From Azoarcus sp. (GTDB lineage Bacteria; Pseudomonadota; Gammaproteobacteria; Burkholderiales; Rhodocyclaceae): 54,913 nt of DNA. This document shows positions 48,944 through 54,913 of the stretch, in pieces; position 1 is the stretch's first letter, and every line of letters begins with the position of its first letter. The notes under the pieces are model-generated. The model did no database searches. It saw only the letters and a list, made by a program, of their open reading frames with translations, and was not told the origin of the DNA. The stretch is from NCBI GenBank assembly GCA_020725025.1, contig DYFV01000033.1:1-54913 (forward strand). The letters run 5' to 3'. The translations under genes and the position numbers were made by a program.

Positions 48944-49504
48944 ATGAACGAATCGACCCCAATCCGGCTCCTCGGCATTTCCGGCAGTCTGCGGCGCGCG
49001 TCCAATTCCACCGCGATCCTGCGCACCCTGAAGGAGCGAATCGCGGGACAGGCGGAGATCGAGCTCTTCGACCTGCGGCATATCCCGCTCTACGACCAGG
49101 ACCTCGACGGCGACACCAAACCCGAGCCGGTGCAGGCGCTGCGCGATGCGATCGTTGCCGCCCACGGCCTGGTGGTGGTGAGCCCGGAGTACAACTACGG
49201 TATTTCGGGCGTGCTGAAGAACGCCATGGACTGGGCGTCGCGGCCGGCCTACAAGTCGCCGCTCAAGGACAAGCCGGTGGTCTTCCTGGCCTCGTCCCCG
49301 GGAAGCGCCGGCGGCGCGCGGGCCCAGCTTCAGCTGGTGCAGCTATTCTCCGCGACGCTCTCGCGGGTGGTCCTCGTGCCGCAGGTCACGATCCCCGGCG
49401 TCGGGTCGAAGATCGTGGACGGGCGGCTCACCGACGAGGCATCGCTCACCATCGCCCTGGGCGCGGTGCAGGCGCTGCTCGCCGAGGTCCGGCGCGGCGC
49501 GTGA
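48944..49504 (+). CDS. NADPH-dependent FMN reductase (quinone/chromate reductase family)
   Basis: This 186-residue flavodoxin-like reductase has the FMN phosphate loop GISGSLRRASNS (12-23) and the SPEYNYGISGVLKNAMDW motif typical of the ChrR/ArsH-related family. It reduces quinones, chromate or flavins with NAD(P)H. It diverges from arsR, which makes a role in metal or oxidative stress plausible, but it lacks the extended ends of ArsH. The ribosome site gaagga precedes the ATG. Confidence 0.9.
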   Translation: MNESTPIRLLGISGSLRRASNSTAILRTLKERIAGQAEIELFDLRHIPLYDQDLDGDTKPEPVQALRDAIVAAHGLVVVSPEYNYGISGVLKNAMDWASRPAYKSPLKDKPVVFLASSPGSAGGARAQLQLVQLFSATLSRVVLVPQVTIPGVGSKIVDGRLTDEASLTIALGAVQALLAEVRRGA

Positions 49505-49590
49505 GGCGCCGGCGGACCGACGGCGCTGACCTGCCGGCCGCTTTGTAGTAGCCTTGCCGCTTTTTCGCCGATCGGTCGTCGGTTTTCGGC

Positions 49591-50364
49591 ATGGCGCAAG
49601 GGTTGCCGCGTACGCGTTTCAACAGTTCCAGGCTGGTCCGTGCCCTCGCGGACCTGACGGCTGCGGACGCGCCCGATCCTAAGCAGTCCTTCGCCGAGCG
49701 GCTCGGCCAGTGGCTGGACTTCAAGGACGCGCTCTCGCTCTATTCCGCACTCAATGCCGGTTCGGCGGGTGCATCGGCAGCGGGGTCTTCGGCGCCTTCG
49801 GCGGAGAGCGCGGCACTGCGGGCGACGGTCGCCCGCGTGCGGACCGCCCTGGCGGATGCGATCACTACCGATGGCGTGCTCAAGCCGGGCAAGGCGCGCA
49901 TCGAACTGCCCGTCCCGACGCGGCACGCGTCCGCCGAGGAAGCGGCCGACTTCGCCCCCTACCATCAGTACTGCCTCGCCCACCAGAGGAGCATGGGGGC
50001 GAGCATCGCCCCCTTGCGGGCGAACGTGCGGGCCGCGCTGTCCAGGCGGTCCGCGAGGCTCAAGCGGCTCGCCGTCCTGGATACCGTGCTGGAGCAGACC
50101 TTGACGACGCGCGAGCGCGAGCTTCTGGCGACGGTGCCGGTCCTTCTGGCCAGGCGCTTCGAGCGGCTTCACACGCTGCATCGGGCGAGCCTTGCCGATG
50201 CGCAGACGCCGGACGACCCGGAGCGGTGGATGCAACCAGACGGGTGGCTGGCGGCTTTCTGCCGGGAGATGCAGACCGTCCTGCTGGCCGAGTTGGACCT
50301 GCGCCTGCAGCCGATCGCGGGGTTGATCGCGGCCCTGGAAAACGAGGTAACGAGTTGGCAATGA
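49591..50364 (+). CDS. DUF3348 family protein, first gene of the motor-like operon
   Basis: This 257-residue soluble, mostly helical protein matches the DUF3348 type (N-terminal RFNSSRLVRALADL, the SFAERLGQWLDFKDALSLYSAL segment, C-terminal FCREMQTVLLAELDLRLQPI). It has no signal peptide, membrane segment or catalytic motif. Its stop overlaps the start of the MotA-like gene (ATGA). It is probably a cytoplasmic partner of that membrane complex. Function is unknown. Confidence 0.82.
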   Translation: MAQGLPRTRFNSSRLVRALADLTAADAPDPKQSFAERLGQWLDFKDALSLYSALNAGSAGASAAGSSAPSAESAALRATVARVRTALADAITTDGVLKPGKARIELPVPTRHASAEEAADFAPYHQYCLAHQRSMGASIAPLRANVRAALSRRSARLKRLAVLDTVLEQTLTTRERELLATVPVLLARRFERLHTLHRASLADAQTPDDPERWMQPDGWLAAFCREMQTVLLAELDLRLQPIAGLIAALENEVTSWQ

Positions 50365-52571
50365 ACAGATCCATCTGCGTGGCGGCCTTTGTCGCCGGCC
50401 TGGCCGCCATCGCCTGGGTAGGCGCCGGCTATGTCGGCACCAGCCCGCTGGCGCTCGCGGTGACCGCGCTCATCGGCGCCGTTTATGTGACGGGCGGCAT
50501 CGAGCTGCTGCGCTTCCACCGGGCCACGGGCGCGCTGGCGCGGGCATTGGGGGCCATTCCCGAGGACCTGGCGCACCCGGGCGGGTGGCTCGCCGAGTTG
50601 CCCCCTTCGCTGCAGAATCCGGTGCGCCTGCGCATCGAAGGCGAGCGCGTGGGCCTGCCGGGCCCGGCGGTGACGCCCTATCTGGTGGGGCTGCTGGTGC
50701 TTCTCGGGATGCTCGGCACCTTCCTGGGCATGGTGGTGACGCTCAACGGCGCGGTCCTCGCCCTGGAGGGTACCAGCGACCTGCAATCCATCCGCGCGGC
50801 CCTGGCGGCGCCGGTCAAGGGACTGGGGGTGGCGTTCGGTACCTCGGTTGCCGGCGTGGCCGCGTCCGCCATGCTGGGGCTCGTTTCGGCCCTGTGCCGG
50901 CGAGAACGGGTGCAGACGGCGCAACTGCTGGACACCCGGATTGCCACCACCCTGCGCGGTCTCTCGCTGGCCCATCAGCGCCAGGAGACCTACAAGGCCC
51001 TGCAGGGCCAGGCTCAGGCCTTGCCCGAGCTGGTGGGCAAGCTCGAAGCGATGATGGGGCATATGGAGCGGCAGAGCAGGGAGTCGAACGAGCGTCTCCT
51101 GGGCGAACAGGAGCGCTTCTATCGCGACGCCCGGGCGACGTACTCGGACCTGGCCGCGTCCGTGGACCGATCGCTCAGGGAGAGCCTGACGGAAAGCGCC
51201 CGCCTGGCCGGCGAGACGATACAGCCGGCGGTCGCCGCCACCATGGCGGGCATCGCCCGGGAGACCACCGCCTTGCAGGAGCGCGTGGCCGGGGCGGTCG
51301 AGACCCAGCTCGAGGGGATCTCCGCGCGCTTCGATCACAGTGTGGCCACCGTGGCGGACACCTGGACCGCCGCGCTCGCCCGCCACGAGCTTGCCAGCGA
51401 CCGGCTCGCCGGGCGGCTGCAGGAGGCGCTGGCGGCCTGGACCGAGACCTTCGAGCAGCGCTCCGCCGCGCTGCTCGCATCCGTCGAAGGCGCCCACGGG
51501 GCCCTGCGCGAGGATCTGAAGACCACGACGGCCGGACTGGCCCAGGAGACCGCCGCGCTGCACGCCCGGCTCGCCGATGCCGTCGGGACGCAGCTCGACG
51601 GTGTGGCCGCCCGTTTCGACGGCACCATCACCGCCGTGTCCGGGACCTGGACGACGGCGCTCGAGAAGCACGAGCGCGCGAGCGAAGCGCTCACCGGGCA
51701 GATGCGGGAGTCCCTGGCTGCCTTCGCCGACACCTTCGCCGACCGCTCGGCAACGCTGCTTGCCAACATCGGGGAGACGGCCGCGGCCCTCCAGGCGGAG
51801 CTGGCGGCCAAGGACGAGGCGCGGCAGGCGGCGCTCGCCCAGGCGCTGGCTTCGATGGCGGCCACGCTGCAGGAGGAATGGAAGCAGGCTGGTGCGCGGA
51901 CCCTGGCCCAGCAGGAAGCGATCTGCAGGACGCTCGACGAAACCGCCCGCGACGTCGCCGCCTCCGCCCAGGCGCAGGCGCGCGGCACCATCGACGAGGT
52001 CGCCCGCCTCATGCAGACCGCCGCGGAAGCACCCCGGGCCGCTGCCGAGGTCATCGGCGAGCTGCGCCGGGAGCTCTCCGCCAGCATCGCCCGCGACAAC
52101 GCGCTGCTGGCCGAGCGCAGCCGCATCATGGAGACCCTGGGCGCGCTGCTGGATGCCATCAATCACGCCTCCACCGAGCAGCGCCAGGCGATCGACGCGC
52201 TGGTGGCCTCGTCCACCACGATGCTCGAACGCGCCGGCAACCGCTTCACGGATAGCATCGAAGCCGAGTCCGCCCGGATGGCCGAGGTCGCCGGCGAGAT
52301 CGCGGGCGGCGCCGTCGAGGTCGCGAGCCTGGGCGAAGCCTTCGGCGTGGCGGTGGAGCGCTTCGGCGAATCGAACGACAAGCTGATGACGGCGCTCGCG
52401 CGCATGGAAGGGGCACTCGACAAGTCCCTGGCGCGCAGCGACGAGCAGCTCGCCTACTACGTCGCCCAGGCGCGGGAGATCATCGACCTCTCAATCATGT
52501 CGCAGAAGCAGGTGGTCGAAGACCTGCAGCAGATCGCCGGCAGGCCGGCGCCCGTCGCGGGCGAGGTGTGA
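50361..52571 (+). CDS. DUF802 protein: MotA/ExbB/ZorA-like channel with long tail
   Basis: This 736-residue protein has four hydrophobic segments (about 4-25, 31-50, 108-138, 155-180). The third carries LLGMLGTFLGMVVTL, the GxxGTxxGM pattern of ExbB/TolQ/MotA proton channels. Residues about 185-736 form a long, Ala-rich helical tail, predicted coiled coil, containing two tandem 95-residue repeats (297-391 and 392-486), the DUF802 unit. The following gene has the matching MotB-like features, so the two should form an ion-driven 5:2 stator-type complex. The tail recalls ZorA of Zorya defence systems, but no ZorC/D genes follow. Confidence 0.85.
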   Translation: MNRSICVAAFVAGLAAIAWVGAGYVGTSPLALAVTALIGAVYVTGGIELLRFHRATGALARALGAIPEDLAHPGGWLAELPPSLQNPVRLRIEGERVGLPGPAVTPYLVGLLVLLGMLGTFLGMVVTLNGAVLALEGTSDLQSIRAALAAPVKGLGVAFGTSVAGVAASAMLGLVSALCRRERVQTAQLLDTRIATTLRGLSLAHQRQETYKALQGQAQALPELVGKLEAMMGHMERQSRESNERLLGEQERFYRDARATYSDLAASVDRSLRESLTESARLAGETIQPAVAATMAGIARETTALQERVAGAVETQLEGISARFDHSVATVADTWTAALARHELASDRLAGRLQEALAAWTETFEQRSAALLASVEGAHGALREDLKTTTAGLAQETAALHARLADAVGTQLDGVAARFDGTITAVSGTWTTALEKHERASEALTGQMRESLAAFADTFADRSATLLANIGETAAALQAELAAKDEARQAALAQALASMAATLQEEWKQAGARTLAQQEAICRTLDETARDVAASAQAQARGTIDEVARLMQTAAEAPRAAAEVIGELRRELSASIARDNALLAERSRIMETLGALLDAINHASTEQRQAIDALVASSTTMLERAGNRFTDSIEAESARMAEVAGEIAGGAVEVASLGEAFGVAVERFGESNDKLMTALARMEGALDKSLARSDEQLAYYVAQAREIIDLSIMSQKQVVEDLQQIAGRPAPVAGEV
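51249..51818 (+). repeat. Two tandem 285-bp coding repeats in the DUF802 gene
   Basis: Unit 1 (51249-51533) begins GIARETTALQERV and unit 2 (51534-51818) begins GLAQETAALHARL. They stay in register through ARFD, W-x-x-AL, LQEALAAWTETFEQRS versus MRESLAAFADTFADRS, and AALLASVE versus ATLLANIG. Each is 95 codons long, an internal duplication of the tail. Confidence 0.8.
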
Positions 52572-52573
52572 GG

Positions 52574-53218
52574 ATGGACGAGATCGACGGCGGCATCGAG
52601 CACTCGGCGCCGGCGTTCGCCGTCTTCGGCGACCTGATGGCGGGCCTGCTGGGGGCCTTCGTACTCATTCTGGTGGTGGTGCTTGGCGTGCAGTTGGAGC
52701 TGGCGACCGAGCTGGAAGCCGAGGTGCAGAAGCGCCGCCTCGAGGAGCAGCGGCGCGAGGCGCTGGAGAAGGCCCTGGCGGTACCCCTCGCCGCCGGCCG
52801 GGTCACGCTGAACGATGGCCGCATCGGCATCAGCGGCAGCGTGCTCTTCGCCCTGAATTCCGACCAGCTGCAGCCGGAAGGGCGGCAGCTGCTGGAGAGC
52901 CTGGCGCCTCCGCTCGCCGCCTACCTCGCGGTCCACGACGAGATGCTGATGGTGAGCGGCTTCACCGACGACCGGCCGGTGCTGGAAACCAACCGCCAGT
53001 TCTCCGACAACTGGGAGCTTTCCGCGCAGCGGGCGCTCACCGTGACCCGGGCCCTGATCGAGGAGGGCGTGCCGTCCTCGTCCGTCTTCGCGGCCGCCTT
53101 CGGCGCCGAGCAGCCCGTGGCGTCCAACGCAGATGCGGAAGGGCGATCCCGCAATCGGCGCGTGGAGATGGCCCCGGTGCCGAAGTCGTCCAATCAGCCT
53201 GCGGCGAAGAATGACTGA
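52574..53218 (+). CDS. OmpA/MotB/ZorB-like protein, stator partner
   Basis: This 214-residue protein has one membrane segment (about 19-41) that begins FGDLMAGLLGAFVLIL. Asp20 occupies the position of the proton-binding Asp of MotB/ExbD/ZorB. A short coiled coil follows (LEAEVQKRRLEEQRREALEK), then a periplasmic OmpA-type peptidoglycan-binding domain (about 75-205: VSGFTDDRP, NWELSAQRALTVTRALIEEG, RSRNRRVEM). It starts 2 bases after the DUF802 stop and overlaps the DUF2894 gene by 8 bases. It is the likely anchor and ion-binding subunit of the complex. Confidence 0.9.
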   Translation: MDEIDGGIEHSAPAFAVFGDLMAGLLGAFVLILVVVLGVQLELATELEAEVQKRRLEEQRREALEKALAVPLAAGRVTLNDGRIGISGSVLFALNSDQLQPEGRQLLESLAPPLAAYLAVHDEMLMVSGFTDDRPVLETNRQFSDNWELSAQRALTVTRALIEEGVPSSSVFAAAFGAEQPVASNADAEGRSRNRRVEMAPVPKSSNQPAAKND

Positions 53219-53990
53219 CCCGGGGGCAACCTGCGCTCCCGCGGAACCGGAGCCGGGCAGCGATCTCGCCGCCCGGATCGACGTCTTGCGCGCGCGCGGC
53301 GCTGAGCGTTTCGACCCGGTCCGCTTCCGTTTCATCGAGGCCATGGCCCGGCGCGCGGTGGAGCACGGCATCGAGGCCAGGCACGTCCTGGATCGCAAGC
53401 TGGCCCAGGCCCTGAGCGAGTTCCACGAGCGCTTCGACCGTGCCGCGCGCAGGGCGGCCGAGACCGTCGCCCACGGGACAGCGCGGTTTCCCGAGGCTGC
53501 CGAGGCGCTCGCGCAGGACCTGGACACCGGGGATTACGGCGGTCTGCACCGTCTGCTCGCCCGGCTCGAAGCGCGAGGGGACAGCGGGCCGTTGACCGAA
53601 CTGCTCGCCCACGTCGCTCGGCATGCCACCGAAGGAGCGCCCCAAGCGCCCGGTCAGGGGGCCGGAGTCTCGGGCGAGGCGGAAGGCGAGCTGCGCTCGG
53701 TACGCCGCTTCCGCAGCACCTGGGCCAAGCTCAGCATCGACCGGCAACTCTCCCAAGCCTTCGCCCAAGCCCCCGAAAACGCGGGCCCGCTCAATTCCCA
53801 TCACCTCGTGCTGCAGTCGCTCGGTCTGATGCGCGACATCGCGCCGGAATACCTGGAGCAGTTCGTCTCCTACGTTGATACCCTGCTGTGGCTCGAGCAG
53901 GTCGACGGCGCCCGCGCTCCGGCGCCGAAGAGCGCGGGGCGCAGTGAAGCCGCCAGGAAACGGAAATCGGGCCGCGGCGGGCCGGGCTGA
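53211..53990 (+). CDS. DUF2894 family protein, last gene of the motor-like operon
   Basis: This 259-residue soluble protein has the DUF2894-type C-terminal segment (SVRRFRSTWAKLSIDRQLSQ, then HHLVLQSLGLMRDIAPEYLEQFVSYVDTLLWLEQV). There is no signal peptide or membrane segment; the N-terminal 26 residues and the C-terminal tail are Arg-rich. The ATG at 53211 overlaps the preceding gene; another ATG at 53289 is the alternative. It is probably a cytoplasmic partner of the DUF802/OmpA pair. Function is unknown. Confidence 0.82.
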   Translation: MTDPGATCAPAEPEPGSDLAARIDVLRARGAERFDPVRFRFIEAMARRAVEHGIEARHVLDRKLAQALSEFHERFDRAARRAAETVAHGTARFPEAAEALAQDLDTGDYGGLHRLLARLEARGDSGPLTELLAHVARHATEGAPQAPGQGAGVSGEAEGELRSVRRFRSTWAKLSIDRQLSQAFAQAPENAGPLNSHHLVLQSLGLMRDIAPEYLEQFVSYVDTLLWLEQVDGARAPAPKSAGRSEAARKRKSGRGGPG

Positions 53991-54091
53991 GCCGTCGCGC
54001 GCGGCGCGTCGCCCGGCACGAGTGTCGCCGCTTCTTACAGATGAGTTCCCCGGAATGACGCGCTTGCGCTGAAACAGCATGTTGCAGCGCA

Positions 54092-54106
54092 TGGTACGGA
54101 TGTTGC
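54092..54106 (+). promoter_or_regulatory. Sigma54 (-24/-12) promoter of the PEP-CTERM gene
   Basis: TGGTAC (54092-54097), five bases, TTGC (54103-54106), then TGCT, with the canonical 10-base GG-to-GC spacing and one mismatch at -24. It is 67 bases upstream of the start codon. In floc-forming Zoogloea a PEP-CTERM gene is known to need RpoN and the PrsK/PrsR system, which fits. Confidence 0.6.
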
Positions 54107-54173
54107 TGCTACTCCGATGGGGGCAGGGCATTCGGTCCTGCCGGTTAGCCTGTTCAACGAAAAGGGGGCAACA

Positions 54174-54824
54174 ATGAACAAGACGAGTGCGATTGTCCTG
54201 GCAGTAGCCGGGTTACTCTCCAGTACGGCGTTTGCCGCGCCCGTGACCTACATCGGGGCGGACGACGCGGTTACCAGCGTGGCGGATCTTGTGAACGCTT
54301 CGGCAGCCGCCGCGGCCTTCGATGCTGCTGCGCCCGGCCTGTCGCTGTACGACTTCGAGTCGCCCGTGCCCGCCGGTCTGGGGATCGCCGGGGGGACCAT
54401 CACGAACAACTCGGGATGCGGTGCGCTCTGCGGGATCAACACGACGTCGGGCGGCGAGAACTTCCTTTCCCTGTTCGGCGGCTCGGTGACTTTCAGCTTC
54501 GTGGATCCGATCAACGCGTTCGGGATGTTCATCACCGGATTGCAGACCGACCTCGTCGGTCAGCAGACCGTCACCTATACCGACGGCTCGACCGAGGTGA
54601 TCGACCTGATTCCCGCGATCAACGGGGGCGGCGAGTTCCTGGGTTTCACCGATGTAGGCAGCCTGATCACCAGCATCACTTTCGACGCCTCGAACGACAT
54701 CGTCGCCGTGGATGACATCCGTTTCGGGCTCATCGGCGCTCAACAGGTCCCCGAACCGGGGAGCCTGGCCCTGCTCGGCATCGCCGGGCTGGCGTTCCTC
54801 GGCCTGCGTCGCCGTTCCAGCTGA
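54174..54824 (+). CDS. PEP-CTERM sorting-signal exported protein
   Basis: This 216-residue secreted protein has a Sec signal peptide (1-21, cleavage after AFA), an acidic Gly/Thr/Ser-rich beta-type body (about 22-190) and a C-terminal exosortase signal: VPEPGSLALLGIAGL, a hydrophobic helix and the basic end RRRSS. The system (exosortase, usually with exopolysaccharide genes elsewhere) anchors or releases the protein at the surface; it often marks floc or biofilm formers. ATG at 54174 was chosen for the signal peptide and the aaaggggg ribosome site. The body resembles other PEP-CTERM domains with paired NNSGC...LCG segments but has no enzymatic motif. Confidence 0.92.
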   Translation: MNKTSAIVLAVAGLLSSTAFAAPVTYIGADDAVTSVADLVNASAAAAAFDAAAPGLSLYDFESPVPAGLGIAGGTITNNSGCGALCGINTTSGGENFLSLFGGSVTFSFVDPINAFGMFITGLQTDLVGQQTVTYTDGSTEVIDLIPAINGGGEFLGFTDVGSLITSITFDASNDIVAVDDIRFGLIGAQQVPEPGSLALLGIAGLAFLGLRRRSS

Positions 54825-54871
54825 GACGGGCCTCGCGCGACGAAGAAAGCCGCCTGCCAGTTATTACCCCC

Positions 54872-54899
54872 AGCCGGGAATACATCCTAATGGCTTTTT
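54872..54899 (+). terminator. Weak intrinsic terminator after the PEP-CTERM gene
   Basis: agccggga (54872-54879) can pair with tcct and ggct (to 54895) through a bulge, followed by a run of five T. The stem is short and imperfect. It is the only hairpin in the window with a following T-run. The DNA after it (to 54913) turns AT-rich. Confidence 0.4.
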
Positions 54900-54913
54900 G
54901 AGTGTAATTTCTC

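Noticed and set aside
49591..53990. Calling the DUF802 operon a Zorya defence system
   Set aside because: ZorA/ZorB-like architecture is visible, but there is no ZorC or SNF2/nuclease ZorD-type gene beside it. Reported as ZorAB-like motor of unknown role.

Overview
The window is high-GC, densely packed proteobacterial chromosome. Gene content points to a betaproteobacterium, most likely Rhodocyclales or Burkholderiales (relatives of Azoarcus, Thauera or Zoogloea). The pointers are a PHA-precursor operon beside a phasin-like gene, a DctB/DctD-type two-component system, a PEP-CTERM surface protein, Azotobacter-type FdxA ferredoxin, and the DUF3348/DUF802/OmpA/DUF2894 cluster. The taxonomic call is inference from gene content. 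I saw no rRNA, tRNA, CRISPR array, phage or intact insertion sequence.

Layout. (1) 53-5228 (+): a catabolic cluster with an arylmalonate-decarboxylase-like enzyme, a hydantoinase/dihydropyrimidinase and an MhpD/FAH-family enzyme, then an SbmA/BacA-like transporter whose ATPase domain has lost its catalytic motifs. (2) 5214-6963: a GH5 exo-beta-glucanase (-) with a clear sigma70-type promoter, and a small exported protein (+). (3) 6998-19822 (-): fourteen co-directional genes. Read in the direction of transcription they are a YeiH-type exporter, a TauE-type exporter, a GntR/UTRA regulator, an AprA-like flavoprotein, an AprB-like ferredoxin, a HEAT-repeat protein, a 7Fe ferredoxin, a NitT/TauT-type ABC transporter (binding protein, permease, ATPase), a DUF971 protein, ferredoxin-NADP reductase, EtfB and EtfA. 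The GntR and TauE genes each have a -24/-12 (sigma54) promoter with a GntR-type operator lying across the predicted start site. A LysR gene (+) diverges from the YeiH gene. This looks like an undescribed organosulfur-type uptake and redox module.

(4) 20936-26027: an XRE regulator diverging from an amino-acid:cation symporter, aspartase and asparaginase, which together form an Asn/Asp uptake and catabolism unit. (5) 26156-31305 (+): a tight operon of an acetyl-CoA-synthetase-like ligase, E1 alpha, E1 beta and E2 of a 2-oxoacid dehydrogenase, and a stand-alone acyl carrier protein, with no E3. (6) 31352-41133 (-): malic enzyme, NDH-2, PhaA, PhaB, a phasin-like protein and DctB/DctD. These can supply NADPH and acetyl units to PHA synthesis and sense C4-dicarboxylates.

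(7) 41631-47663: a 1324-residue hybrid histidine kinase carrying a receiver, PAS, GGDEF and EAL domains, a small membrane protein and a chemoreceptor. (8) 47784-49504: ArsC, ArsR with a near-perfect autoregulatory operator, and an FMN reductase. (9) 49591-53990 (+): DUF3348, a MotA/ZorA-like protein with a long tail, a MotB/ZorB-like OmpA protein and DUF2894, an ion-driven motor-like complex of unknown role. (10) 54174-54824: a PEP-CTERM protein behind a sigma54-type promoter.

Cross-cutting features are a dispersed hairpin repeat (three copies, one inside the DUF971 coding region), short leader ORFs overlapping the start of three transport or catabolic units, and three -24/-12 promoters. All functional assignments come from reading motifs by eye; no database search was run.
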